Below are positions 25,149 through 34,180 of a stretch of 64,000 bases of DNA, piece after piece (position 1 is the stretch's first letter; the number at the start of each line of letters is the position of its first letter). The notes beneath the pieces are model-generated. The model searched no databases. It was given only the letters and a program-made list of their open reading frames with translations, and was not told where the DNA came from. The position numbers were made by a program, and so were the translations under genes. Origin of the DNA: Halorussus halophilus (GTDB taxonomy: Archaea; Halobacteriota; Halobacteria; Halobacteriales; Haladaptataceae); contig NZ_CP044524.1 of the NCBI RefSeq assembly GCF_008831545.1, positions 434,001 through 498,000 on the forward strand, given 5' to 3'.

Positions 25149-25967
25149 TTACTTCGCTCGCTGTGCGACGTACTTCGTCTTGAGCCGCCAGACGTAGTTC
25201 TTCAGCAGCAACTTCGACACCTTCGGGATGAACGTGTGATACTCGATACTACTCTGCTCGTCGCCGTACACTGCTGGCATCGCGGCGTCGGTGACCCGCA
25301 TGTCGTGGACGTTGAGACGCGCCAGTAGCTCGTTGGCGAACCCGTAGTCGTCGTACAGTTCGTCGATGTCGAGCGCGTCGAGCGCGTCGTACGAGATGGC
25401 GGTATAGCCGTTCTGTGGGTCGCCTGAGTTCCAGTAGCCGCTCGAAATCTGGGTGAGATGGGTCAGGACCCGGTTCCCGAACAGTCGGAACTTTGGCATC
25501 CCCTCTTGGTACCCCGGACACATCAGACGGTTCCCCTTCGTGTAGTCTGCCTCGCCAGCGACGATGGGGTCGAGCAGGCGCGGTAACTTCTCGGGGTCCA
25601 TCTGCCCGTCGCCAGCCATCACGGCTGTGACGTCGATACCGTCGTCGTACGCTCGGTTGTACCCGGTCTTTATCGCCCCGCCAACGCCGCGGTTCTCCTC
25701 GTGGCGAATCGGGATTACTCGGTCTGAGACGCCGCCGTCCCGGTCGGCGACACCACCGTCGGCGAGTACCTTCTGGCGTGACTCTTGGTCGGTCTCGTTC
25801 GCCTGCTCTGCGTGCATCTGAATCTCCTGCCACGTCTCGTCGGTCGAGCAGTCGTCGATGGCGTAGATGCGGTCTACGTACTCCGGTATCGTGTCGATGA
25901 CTTCGCCGACGAACCCCGCTTCGTTGTACGCCGGGACGACGACGCCGACAGTCTGTTCGTTATACAT
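25149..25967 (-). CDS. glycosyltransferase family 2
   Basis: A 272-residue GT-A enzyme resembling dolichyl-phosphate mannose/glucose synthases. It opens with VGVVVPAYNEAGFVGEVIDTI, has the nucleotide-sugar motif IYAIDDCSTDET near 38-49 and the metal-binding AGDGQMDPEKL near 115-125. KFRLFGNRVLTHLTQISSGYWNSGDPQNGYTAI follows. No membrane helices appear, so it likely transfers sugar to a lipid carrier at the membrane face. The ATG at 25967 was chosen. It lies in opposite orientation between the two halves of the DUF354 inverted pair. Confidence 0.9.
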   Translation of the reverse strand: MYNEQTVGVVVPAYNEAGFVGEVIDTIPEYVDRIYAIDDCSTDETWQEIQMHAEQANETDQESRQKVLADGGVADRDGGVSDRVIPIRHEENRGVGGAIKTGYNRAYDDGIDVTAVMAGDGQMDPEKLPRLLDPIVAGEADYTKGNRLMCPGYQEGMPKFRLFGNRVLTHLTQISSGYWNSGDPQNGYTAISYDALDALDIDELYDDYGFANELLARLNVHDMRVTDAAMPAVYGDEQSSIEYHTFIPKVSKLLLKNYVWRLKTKYVAQRAK

Positions 25968-26221
25968 GTTGTGACACCACACTCGTGAGAATTGACACTC
26001 GGTCTACTGGGCCGTGGAGGGCGAGTTGCTCCGTCATATCGGCTCTCACCTTACAGATTGACGACTAGTAACTTTGTTATATCCGGTCTGTTCGATTATT
26101 GGGGCCGCTGACGTTGGTACAAGGACCACCTGTCGCTCGGTCAGGCAGAGCGAACGCAGGAAAAAGACGAGAGGAACGTTATTTTTCTCCGTGAACCGCC
26201 GTTCGAACGGACCCACGTTGG

Positions 26222-27316
26222 TCAGGCGAAGGCACCCTGCTCGCGCTGGTCGTAGGTGAGTTTCGTCGGCAACGTTTCGAGACTCGCGGGGTCCGTCGCC
26301 ACGTCTACGATGAGGTCGGTGAGGTTCACCTTGTCTTCGAGGTACTGCTCGCGCTTACGTGCCCACTCTTCCTCGGTGTTCTCGTCGTCCAGCAGTTGCT
26401 TCGCGGTCTGGAGTACCGCGTCGAACTCCCGGAGATTGTAGATGAGGCCGTGTTGTTCGAGGTCCACGAAGTTGCCCATGTCGCCGTCACCGACGAAGGA
26501 GTTCGAACGGATGGCAGGAGTCCCGAGCAACGCGGCCTCTGTGACCATCGTTTGTGTGTCCGCCACGAGCAGGTCCGCCTCTGCGAGCGCGTCGTGGAGC
26601 AACGCGGGGTGCAAGTCGAATGGCTGAGCAGGCAACGCTGCTAAGTCCATCTCCCCGGCTTCGTTCGAGACGAAGACCGTCGCGCGGTCAGATAGTTCTT
26701 CCACCAGTCGGCCCACCTTCCGAGGACTGATACCCTCGTGGCCGACGTCGTGGTGCGACCCGAAGGCGTTCAGCCGGACGAGGACGTACGGTTCGTCGTC
26801 CTCGACGCCGAGTTTCTCGCGAACGTCCGTTGCAGGGTCGTAGGTGTCAGGATGGAGGTACGCACACTCTTTGAATCCGCGGAACACGTGATGGTTCTCG
26901 CCGAGGTCCTTGCCGAACGTGTGGGGCGTGAGATACGCGTCCACGAACGGGCGAGAGATGGCGTGGTCGAGGTGCGTCGTCTCCGAGTCGGTAATGAGGA
27001 CCGTCGGAACCCCGGTGACCGCCCCAGCGTGGGCCGCGTACGCGCCGATGCCGAGTATCTTGTCCGGTTCGAACTGCCGTGCCAAACTCAGTATCCTCCA
27101 GTAGTGCTTGGGGAGTTCGCGGACGAGCGAGTACTTGTTCGTCGCCAGTTTCCCGTACACTTCGTGGGGGATGTCGTAGTAGGACAACAGGTCGAGCGTA
27201 CACCCATAGTCGCGGGCTACCACCAGCACCTCGTGTCCACGGGCTTGTAGTTCCTCGATGGCGTTCCGAAACAGGTGGACGTGCGCCGGCGTGTTCGTGA
27301 ACAGTAAGTACCTCAT
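26222..27316 (-). CDS. DUF354 glycosyltransferase-like protein (copy 2)
   Basis: A 364-residue paralogue of the protein at 22963-24162, in opposite orientation. The two share almost the whole fold, including 56 consecutive identical residues from the start of PFDLHPALLHDALAEADLLV to the end of GDGDMGNFVDLE. Two tracts of identical DNA (32 and 43 bases) lie inside this region. This copy lacks the basic tail and ends with REQGAFA. The pair brackets a GT4 and a GT2 gene, which suggests an island that grew by inverted duplication. Confidence 0.85.
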   Translation of the reverse strand: MRYLLFTNTPAHVHLFRNAIEELQARGHEVLVVARDYGCTLDLLSYYDIPHEVYGKLATNKYSLVRELPKHYWRILSLARQFEPDKILGIGAYAAHAGAVTGVPTVLITDSETTHLDHAISRPFVDAYLTPHTFGKDLGENHHVFRGFKECAYLHPDTYDPATDVREKLGVEDDEPYVLVRLNAFGSHHDVGHEGISPRKVGRLVEELSDRATVFVSNEAGEMDLAALPAQPFDLHPALLHDALAEADLLVADTQTMVTEAALLGTPAIRSNSFVGDGDMGNFVDLEQHGLIYNLREFDAVLQTAKQLLDDENTEEEWARKREQYLEDKVNLTDLIVDVATDPASLETLPTKLTYDQREQGAFA

Positions 27317-27406
27317 TGCTTCAACGCGTAGTTGTGCCGTCCGACGTATTGTTATGCGGAGCGTCCTCAGCCGGTAGGAACCCTCAAACGAGGGGAGAAG
27401 AGTCGG

Positions 27407-28897
27407 TTAGGAACTGTCTTCGACCTGGACGCTGGCGGGACCGCTCAGTTCGAAGCCGGTGATTTCTCCGGAGAACCGATAGCCGTCTTTGCCGCCGACA
27501 ACTCGCCCGGAAATGGTCCCGTCCGAAGCCTCGTCGTAGCTGTTGATAGACCCGAGGGCGTCGCTCTTTCGAACTTCGCCGCTCACGGTGAACGTGTACT
27601 CGCTGACCGCGTTCGGCGCGTTGCCTCCATCTATGACGAGTTTGTTCGGCAGCGCGAAGTCAGACGGCGTCACTTCCTCCCCGCCGTACGTCACCGTCCA
27701 CACGTCCTCGTCGAGCGACAGTTCCGTAATGTCGCCGTCCACGAGATACGAGTCGCCATAGCCGTTGCCCGCGACGCCGGACACCGTCACTGAACCGTCG
27801 CCGTTCGAACTGACACTATCGTTGTTCTCCGCGGCGACGTCGCCGGCCGACGTGCGCTTTTGGACGCTGCCATCGACCACGAACTCGTAGCTGACCGTCG
27901 AAGCGTTCGAGGCCGAAACCAGTTCGAGGACGGTCCCGGACTGCTGGTCGTCGGGGGTGGTCGTGGAGTCATCGGAGTCACTACCGGAACCGCCGCCGGA
28001 GCCGGAGGACGTGCCGCTTGCGGCCTCCTCCGCGGTCATCGGAACGCCACTCGGGACGCGGCCCGTGTTGGCGTCGCTCCCCCACCGGGTGTTCTGGCTG
28101 ATGACTTCCGGGTCTCCCTTGCTGGTGTTGACGACCTTCGCGGGTGAACTCCCGATGTCGGAGTCCTCGACGATGACTTCGCCCCACCAGGCCCAGACGC
28201 CGCGGCTGATGGTCGCGCCGGGGTTCGAACAACCGACGCCACACGGCCGAACGCTCCCGCCCTTGACGACGGTGTTGCGAACGTAGCAAGGACGACCGCT
28301 ACCCGAACCGAGTCGGATGTTGGCGATGTTGTTGCTGTTGAAGTAGCTGTCTTCGACGTTCACGACGCCGTCGATCTGTTTGCTACTCGGGGTGCCGTAC
28401 AGACCGTTGTCGATGAAGTGCGCTAAGTGTACATTTCGAAACGTTATGGTCCCCTTGTGCGGGAGATTTCCGTTGACCCAGATAGCGCCGTTCCCCGAGC
28501 GTGGGGTCTGGCCGTCGCCCAGGTAGACGTTCTCGATGAGACCCTGGCCGTCCCTGTCGGTGACGCCCGGCGTGAGCAGGCGGTGCCCGCCGGGGTGTTC
28601 TCCCTTGAACCCGACGTTTCGAATAACCCAGTCCGACCCCGTCGCGTGAATCTGGGCAGACGCGCCGTCTGCGGTCATGTCGATGAGGACGTTTTCGAGC
28701 GTCTCACCGCTTCCGACGCTGATGCGCCGCGTCCCGCCTGCGGGGACGGTAATCGTATCGTACTCTGCTGCTGACGCGACGTCGCTCGCCTGTGAGAGCG
28801 TTCCGAAACCGAACGCAGTGGCGACTCCGCCACCGGTAGCGCCCAAGACGGACCGACGGTTGACTACTCGTTCACTATCGTCGTGCTCGCGTGCCAT
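27407..28897 (-). CDS. Tat-exported right-handed beta-helix protein
   Basis: A 496-residue secreted protein. A Tat signal (NRRSVLGATGGGVATAFGFG, about 13-32) marks export of a folded protein. Residues 45-290 form a right-handed beta-helix like pectate lyases (NVLIDMTADG, WVIRNVGFKG, TITFRNVHLAHFIDNGLYG). A Ser/Gly/Asp linker at about 295-325 joins two related C-terminal beta domains of about 75 residues each. A TATTTAAAAT box at 28930-28921 sits 28 bases before the ATG, so the mRNA is leaderless. Neighbouring glycosyltransferases suggest it acts on or binds surface polysaccharide. Confidence 0.85.
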   Translation of the reverse strand: MAREHDDSERVVNRRSVLGATGGGVATAFGFGTLSQASDVASAAEYDTITVPAGGTRRISVGSGETLENVLIDMTADGASAQIHATGSDWVIRNVGFKGEHPGGHRLLTPGVTDRDGQGLIENVYLGDGQTPRSGNGAIWVNGNLPHKGTITFRNVHLAHFIDNGLYGTPSSKQIDGVVNVEDSYFNSNNIANIRLGSGSGRPCYVRNTVVKGGSVRPCGVGCSNPGATISRGVWAWWGEVIVEDSDIGSSPAKVVNTSKGDPEVISQNTRWGSDANTGRVPSGVPMTAEEAASGTSSGSGGGSGSDSDDSTTTPDDQQSGTVLELVSASNASTVSYEFVVDGSVQKRTSAGDVAAENNDSVSSNGDGSVTVSGVAGNGYGDSYLVDGDITELSLDEDVWTVTYGGEEVTPSDFALPNKLVIDGGNAPNAVSEYTFTVSGEVRKSDALGSINSYDEASDGTISGRVVGGKDGYRFSGEITGFELSGPASVQVEDSS

Positions 28898-29260
28898 GCC
28901 GGTTTCAAGGTGACACTAATATTTTAAATACCTTCTGGTTCCGTTTCAATGCCAGATTAATCTCTTTTAATGGTGTGTTACTCGACCGTTTCATCCGTTC
29001 CTGACACCAGTCGGACACTCGCATCCTGGAAATCGAATCGGAACTGCTCCGAGCAGAAAACCCCGCATCACGTTCCCTCTGTTCGCGGTATTCCGGCGTT
29101 GCAGTTCGTTGTTCTGTACCCCTCTATACATTTAACCTACTCTGTCGTAATCGCAATCATCGCCGTACAGGTTGCCTATACTTCGACGGAAGGCCCTGCT
29201 TCGCGTATAAGCGAGGGAGAACAAAGGTGGGTAGCAACGAACCAATAACCCGACGGAATC
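28898..29260. other. 363-base intergenic region between divergent genes
   Basis: It is AT-rich relative to flanking genes. It holds the TATA box of the beta-helix gene (28921-28930, minus strand) and a CGTATAAGC element near 29203-29211 for the downstream GT2 gene. No protein gene or structured RNA was recognised. Confidence 0.5.
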
Positions 29261-30031
29261 ATGAGCTTTCAGGTTGCGGAGGGTGGGACGTCGGCCGATA
29301 CCGCCACTGAGGCGGTCCTCGACGGGGTGGTCGTCGGCATCCCCGCGTACAACGAGGAAAACGGCATCGGAAGCACCGTCCTCGGGGTCAAGCGGTACGC
29401 CGAGGAGGTAGTCGTCGTAGACGACGGCAGCACTGACCGAACGGCCGACATCCTCGAACAAGCCGACGTCACCGTCCTCCAACACGAACGAAACCGCGGC
29501 AAAGGCGCTGCGGTGCGGACGCTGTTCGACTACGCAGTCGAACAGGAGTGTGAGGCGCTCGTACTCATCGACGCGGACGGACAACACGCGCCCGCGGACA
29601 TTCCGACGCTCGCGGAGCCAGTCGTCGCCGAGGAGGCCGACGTCGTCATCGGTAGTCGGTATCTCGACCCCGACGACACCGACGAGACGCCGTTCTACCG
29701 GCGAATCGGGCAGGTGATTCTCGACTACTCCACGTCCAAAGTGACGGGAGCAGACCTCACCGACACCCAGAGCGGGTTCCGTGCGTTCTCTCCCGAAGCG
29801 GTAGAGCGACTCTCCATCACGACCGACGGAATGGGCGTCGAATGTGAGATGATAGATTCTGCGACGACTGAAGGACTGACTATCACCGAACGTGCCATCA
29901 AAGCCCGCTACACCGACCTCGAAGGCCAGACGTACAACCCCGTTAAGCACGGCTTAGCTGTGCTGGTCTTTCTCGCACGACTCGCCAAACGACGACGACC
30001 GTTCGCGCAGTTCACCAAGGAAAGTCGATAA
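29261..30031 (+). CDS. glycosyltransferase family 2 (dolichyl-phosphate sugar synthase-like)
   Basis: A 256-residue GT-A enzyme. It opens with VVVGIPAYNEENGIGSTVLGV near 23-43, has VVVVDDGSTDRTADIL near 49-64, ERNRGKGAAVRTLFDYA near 76-92 and the DxD motif LIDADGQH near 102-109. QSGFRAFSPEAVERL near 165 is typical of dolichyl-phosphate mannose/glucose synthases and of AglJ-type N-glycosylation enzymes. No membrane domain is present. It starts an operon with a 73-residue protein and an alkaline-phosphatase-superfamily enzyme, the genes being separated by only 1 and 3 bases. Confidence 0.9.
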   Translation: MSFQVAEGGTSADTATEAVLDGVVVGIPAYNEENGIGSTVLGVKRYAEEVVVVDDGSTDRTADILEQADVTVLQHERNRGKGAAVRTLFDYAVEQECEALVLIDADGQHAPADIPTLAEPVVAEEADVVIGSRYLDPDDTDETPFYRRIGQVILDYSTSKVTGADLTDTQSGFRAFSPEAVERLSITTDGMGVECEMIDSATTEGLTITERAIKARYTDLEGQTYNPVKHGLAVLVFLARLAKRRRPFAQFTKESR

Positions 30032-30032
30032 C

Positions 30033-30254
30033 ATGACGCTACAACTACCGACCGAAATCCGCGACCGATACGACAACCTAGCGACCGACCTCGACGGCTT
30101 CGAAGATGGAGAGGCGCTCGCCCGGTACGTCCTCGAAGAAACTGCGAAGCAGTTGGAACGCGGCGACGGCGGGTCGGGCGGAACGTCCACCGACCGCGCC
30201 GAAGACGACGTGGTCGAAGACCGCCTCGAACAACTGGGCTACCTCGAAAAGTAA
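30033..30254 (+). CDS. small acidic protein in glycan operon (73 aa)
   Basis: A 73-residue protein. The first half (LPTEIRDRYDNLATDLDGFEDGEALARYVLEETAKQL) could be a small strand-helix unit. A Gly/Ser linker follows, and the end AEDDVVEDRLEQLGYLE is a short acidic helix of a kind often seen at C-termini of haloarchaeal surface-biosynthesis enzymes. It sits between the GT2 and phosphatase genes with 1- and 3-base gaps, so it is co-translated and may be their accessory subunit. No DNA-binding or catalytic motif is clear. Confidence 0.6.
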   Translation: MTLQLPTEIRDRYDNLATDLDGFEDGEALARYVLEETAKQLERGDGGSGGTSTDRAEDDVVEDRLEQLGYLEK

Positions 30255-30257
30255 TCC

Positions 30258-31973
30258 ATGGACGAGGAACCCACGAGCGACAGCGAAAGTACCACAGTGG
30301 AACGGGCCGAGGCGGACGGTCACGGTACCGAGGCGAACGGCGACGTAATCATCCTCGGACTCGACGGCGTGCCACCCGAACTTGTCGATAGAGGTATCGA
30401 CGCCGGGCGACTGCCGAACTTCGAGCGAATGCGCGCGGAGGGTGCCGATGGCACCACGCGTTCTACGGTGCCGCCGCTCTCGATGATCGCGTGGAGTTCC
30501 TTCGCTACGGGGCGCAATCCCGGCAATCACGGCATCTACAACTTCATGCTGAAAGAGGCGGGCGAGTACGGCACGAACTTCGTGAACGCCGACACCCTCC
30601 GCGAGAAGTCCGTCCCAGTCTGGGAGTATTTGGACGCCGAAGGCAAACGCTCTGGCGTGATGAACGTCATGCCGGGCTACCCGCCGTGTCGGACCGAGGG
30701 CTTCCACATCTCGGACAACATCACGACGCCCTCCACGGGCGACTACGCGTTCCCAGACCAATTGCGCGAAGACATCGAGTCGCGCGTCGGCGAGTACGAC
30801 GTGGACCCCTACGAGGGCTACGACGACGGCAGCAACGAAGAGAACCTACGGGGCCTGCTCGACAACTTCTTCGAAATCGAGAAGAAGCGCATCGAGGTCG
30901 CGAAACTACTCTTCGAAGAGTACCCCTGCGACTACTACTCGCTGGTCTTCTCCGGACCGGACAACATCCTCCACGTCTTGGGGCACGTCCTCGACGGCAC
31001 GCACCCGAAGCACGACCCGCGAGTCGCGGCGAAGTACGAGGACAAACCGCTCCAACTGCTGGAACTGTACGACGAACTACTCGGGTGGGTGATGGACCGG
31101 ATGGACGACGAGGACACCCTGATGGTCATCTCCGACCACGGCCACGGCCCGGTGTACCAGACTATCAACCTGAACTCGTGGCTCTACAACGCGGGCTACC
31201 TCGATCTAAAATCGCGGCCGTGGACCCGTCTGAAGCAGTTCGGCTACAACTACGTCTACGACGCCGTCGAGCGAGTCGCCAGCGAACTCAACCTCTTCTC
31301 GAAGCTGAAGATGGGCGTGGCACGGACGAACGGCGACGACACCCCCGGCCCGGACCTCGCGGAACTCCTGACTATCTCCCGGAAGGACATCGACTGGTCG
31401 AAGACCGCCGCGTTCACGGTCGCCAGCGGTGGCCAAATCTATCTGAACACGAGGGACCACCGCGAGGGTGCGATTCCCGACCACCAGTACGACGAGATTC
31501 GCGAGCGACTGCGCGACGAACTACTGGCCATCGAGCATCCAGAGCGCGGCGACCGAGTCATCGACTCGGTGCTGTACGGCGAGGACGTGTACGACGACCA
31601 GTACGCAGACACCCGCCCGGACCTCGTCTGCATGCCCGCGCCGGGTTACCAGATTCAGTACCCCCAGACGATGAAGACAAAGCGCGTCTTCGCCGACCCG
31701 CCGAAGACCGGGTCGCACACGTCGATGAACGAGATGCACGGCATCTTCTACGCGTGGGGCGGTCCGGTACAGAACGACTCGGGGATGACCGTGGACCTCA
31801 CCGACTTCGCGCCGACGGCGATGTCCTTGCTGGACGTGCCCGTTCCGGAAGAGATGGACGGCGAGATTCGCGCTGACGTGTTCGAGAAGGAAGGAGAGCG
31901 CAGTCGGTTCGACGGGAAAGTCCAAGCGAAGCGCGCAGTACGGAGCGTCGTAGACGGGATTGGGGCGGACTGA
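30258..31973 (+). CDS. alkaline-phosphatase-superfamily enzyme (phosphodiesterase type)
   Basis: A 571-residue enzyme of the nucleotide pyrophosphatase/phosphodiesterase group. VIILGLDGVPPELVD near 30-43 supplies the first metal aspartate, the TRSTVPPLSMIAWSSFATG segment near 67-85 holds the Thr/Ser nucleophile region, and VISDHGHGP near 294-302 gives further Asp/His ligands. The late SHTSMNEMHGIFYAWGG near 487-503 completes the site. No signal peptide is visible, so it probably acts in the cytosol on phospholipid- or nucleotide-linked sugar intermediates. It closes the GT2 operon. Confidence 0.85.
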   Translation: MDEEPTSDSESTTVERAEADGHGTEANGDVIILGLDGVPPELVDRGIDAGRLPNFERMRAEGADGTTRSTVPPLSMIAWSSFATGRNPGNHGIYNFMLKEAGEYGTNFVNADTLREKSVPVWEYLDAEGKRSGVMNVMPGYPPCRTEGFHISDNITTPSTGDYAFPDQLREDIESRVGEYDVDPYEGYDDGSNEENLRGLLDNFFEIEKKRIEVAKLLFEEYPCDYYSLVFSGPDNILHVLGHVLDGTHPKHDPRVAAKYEDKPLQLLELYDELLGWVMDRMDDEDTLMVISDHGHGPVYQTINLNSWLYNAGYLDLKSRPWTRLKQFGYNYVYDAVERVASELNLFSKLKMGVARTNGDDTPGPDLAELLTISRKDIDWSKTAAFTVASGGQIYLNTRDHREGAIPDHQYDEIRERLRDELLAIEHPERGDRVIDSVLYGEDVYDDQYADTRPDLVCMPAPGYQIQYPQTMKTKRVFADPPKTGSHTSMNEMHGIFYAWGGPVQNDSGMTVDLTDFAPTAMSLLDVPVPEEMDGEIRADVFEKEGERSRFDGKVQAKRAVRSVVDGIGAD

Positions 31974-31985
31974 GCCCAGTCCGGA

Positions 31986-32486
31986 CTACGCTTCGTCCGT
32001 ACCGCGGACGTAGCAGACTCTCTCCTTGGGAATCTGTTTCTCGTAGACGAGTCGCTCGTCGTCTTCGTCTTCGGGAATCGGTGAAAATGCCACTCGCCAG
32101 TGGTTCGTGTCGTCGTCGTACCGGGGCGGTTCGAGAAACTCGTGGTCGGCGCGACTGATACTGCTGTACTGACCGGCGAGGGCTTCGTAGGCGAGCGTCG
32201 CGTAGATGTCTACAGTGTCACCGGAGTCGAGAGTCGGCGTCTCGCGCTCGTAGGTGACCGAGTAGACGCTCTCGCGCGGAACCGCCGCGGTCTGGGTTTC
32301 GTCCATCGGTCCGGCGACGTCCCAGTCAACGGCGCGACTCGGGAACTCCCAGTGGCCACTCGCCGTATCGAACTGGAGCGACTCGGGCGGTGGTTGCGAG
32401 CTCGGCTCGTCGTCGGAAAATTTCGCACGGTTCGCGTCTGCTGGACCACCGCCGAGGCCGCCGAAGACGAGCGTTGCTTTACTCAT
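31986..32486 (-). CDS. hypothetical protein (166 aa)
   Basis: A 166-residue acidic protein of unknown family. It starts MSKATLVFGGLGGGPADANR, then has a Pro-rich patch DDEPSSQPPPES and three beta-rich segments with DIYATLAYEAL and NHWRVAFSPIPEDEDDERLVY. No signal, membrane helix or catalytic pattern is visible. It is convergent with the phosphatase gene, 12 bases away, and lies just downstream of the CBS-domain gene on the same strand. The ATG at 32486 was chosen. Confidence 0.6.
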   Translation of the reverse strand: MSKATLVFGGLGGGPADANRAKFSDDEPSSQPPPESLQFDTASGHWEFPSRAVDWDVAGPMDETQTAAVPRESVYSVTYERETPTLDSGDTVDIYATLAYEALAGQYSSISRADHEFLEPPRYDDDTNHWRVAFSPIPEDEDDERLVYEKQIPKERVCYVRGTDEA

Positions 32487-32528
32487 CAAGCAATCTAACG
32501 TGAACAATCGGTAAATAGCTACGGCAGA

Positions 32529-32930
32529 CTACGCCGGACTCGGCGCTTCCTCGTGGGACAGGTACGCCGCCAAGTCAGTCGTCGTGATGATGCCGATGAC
32601 ACCTTCCGTCTCGTCCACGACCGGCATGTGGTGGAAGCCGTGTTCTATCATCGCGTCCGCAACGTCCTGAATATCGTCCTGCGCTGCCGTCGTCACGAGG
32701 TCCGTACTCATGTACTTCGAAACTGGCGTCTGGTCTTTCGGCTTCTGCTCGGCGACTATCTTCACGAAGTCCGTGGAGGTGAGGATGCCTTCGAGTTGGT
32801 TCCGCTCGTCGATGACGACGACAGAACCGACGCCGTGGTCGAGCATCAATCCGGCGGCGTCTTCGACCAACGTATCCGGGGAGACGGTTAGCAAGTCCGT
32901 GGACATCAGTCTGGCAACAAAAATATCCAT
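32529..32930 (-). CDS. tandem CBS-domain protein
   Basis: A 133-residue protein made of two CBS motifs (about 7-58 and 72-128). Typical signatures are LVEDAAGLMLDHGVGSVVVIDE with GILTSTDFVK, and DIQDVADAMIEHGFHHMPVVDE with GIITTTDLAAYL. A Bateman pair of this kind binds adenosine nucleotides such as AMP or ATP and acts as an energy sensor or regulatory subunit. No enzyme domain is attached, so the partner protein is unknown. The ATG at 32930 follows AT-rich DNA resembling a promoter. Confidence 0.9.
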   Translation of the reverse strand: MDIFVARLMSTDLLTVSPDTLVEDAAGLMLDHGVGSVVVIDERNQLEGILTSTDFVKIVAEQKPKDQTPVSKYMSTDLVTTAAQDDIQDVADAMIEHGFHHMPVVDETEGVIGIITTTDLAAYLSHEEAPSPA

Positions 32931-33047
32931 GATATAAGGTACCTCCCAGCACATATAAAAGTTGCGCGAGAATGTAGGTGTCGGCAACTCTCGGGAGAAA
33001 ATACGTATCTCCGTAGTCGGTCTCTGCTCGCTATTTTACCAACTGTC

Positions 33048-34058
33048 TCATATGTTCGCGTCCACGTCCACCGTCTCCCCGCTTCGCGCCGACTCGTACG
33101 CCGCCTCGGTAAGGGCTGTTACAGCGAGGGCGTCCCGTGCCGTGGCTGGTGGTTTCTCGCCGCGCTCGACGCAGTCTATGAACACCTCTGCCTTGTTCCG
33201 TTGGGCACTCCGGTCGATGTAGGGAATCACGGTCGTACTCTCCGGATTTATCTCCTTCATCTCCCGTTCCTCCCACTGGCGACCTTCCAAGTACACCGCG
33301 CCGTCGTGGTCCCAGATGTGGATGTGTTCCCGAACGCAGGGCGCGTCGCTGTGGACCGAGATGGTGCCCTGTGCGCCGTTCTCGAACTCGACTGTCAGAA
33401 TCGCTCGTTCGTCCACTCGGGCCTCGTCGTCGGCGAACTCCATCTCTGCGGAGACCGAGGCCGGAGTCAGGCCAGTCGTCCACAAGACGGCGTCGATGAG
33501 GTGGCTCCCGGTGTCGTAGAGATTGCCCCCGCCTGAGAGGTCGGGGTTCGTCCGCCACGTGTTCTCGAAGCGTCGAATCCAGTTCTGGGTAATCTCGGCG
33601 CTGACGAACTGCGGGTCGCCACCGTCTTCGAACCGCTCACGGGCAGTCTGAAACGCGGGATTGAGGTGACGCTGGTAGCCGACCATCAGCACCTCGTCGC
33701 CGGACTCAGCGCGCTCTGCGAGGTCCTGTGCTTGGTCGAGGTCGGTCGTCAGCGGCTTGTCACAGAGGACGTGGAGTCCCCTGTCGAGGGCCGCCGTCAC
33801 CTGCTCGTGGTGGAGCGTGTGCGGCGTGCCGATGAGTACAGCGTCCACGTCCTCCGCGTCAAGCATGGCACGGAAGTCGTCGTACTGTGAGCCGTCACCG
33901 ACGTACAGTTGCTCGCCAGCACTCCGCCGCGTCTCGGGGTCTACGTCTGCCAGCGCGGTCACTGTCGCCCGCGGGTCCTGATTGAAGAGGCCGCCGACCG
34001 TGGTCCCGATGTAGCCGCCACCGATGACGCCGACTCTGAGTTTGTCACGCACAGACAT
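33048..34058 (-). CDS. Gfo/Idh/MocA-family oxidoreductase
   Basis: A 336-residue NAD(P)-dependent sugar oxidoreductase. The N-terminal Rossmann fold has VGVIGGGYIGTTV at 9-21 and the conserved CDKPLTTDLDQA loop near 98-109, whose EKP-like lysine is at about 100. The C-terminal beta domain has GSHLIDAVLWTTG near 189-201 with the substrate histidine. These enzymes oxidise or epimerise sugars and inositols. Location at the edge of the glycan island suggests nucleotide-sugar modification. The ATG at 34058 was chosen over a longer start that lacks conservation. Confidence 0.9.
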   Translation of the reverse strand: MSVRDKLRVGVIGGGYIGTTVGGLFNQDPRATVTALADVDPETRRSAGEQLYVGDGSQYDDFRAMLDAEDVDAVLIGTPHTLHHEQVTAALDRGLHVLCDKPLTTDLDQAQDLAERAESGDEVLMVGYQRHLNPAFQTARERFEDGGDPQFVSAEITQNWIRRFENTWRTNPDLSGGGNLYDTGSHLIDAVLWTTGLTPASVSAEMEFADDEARVDERAILTVEFENGAQGTISVHSDAPCVREHIHIWDHDGAVYLEGRQWEEREMKEINPESTTVIPYIDRSAQRNKAEVFIDCVERGEKPPATARDALAVTALTEAAYESARSGETVDVDANI

Positions 34059-34180
34059 GTACTTCGTTCCGACTACGGCGTGACTGAAGAGTCGTTCGGA
34101 GACCGGAGATAATTGCGAGTAACGGAGCGACTGCGAAACGGGGAGCACTGCGAAACGAGGAGCGACGGCGACTCGGCGAG

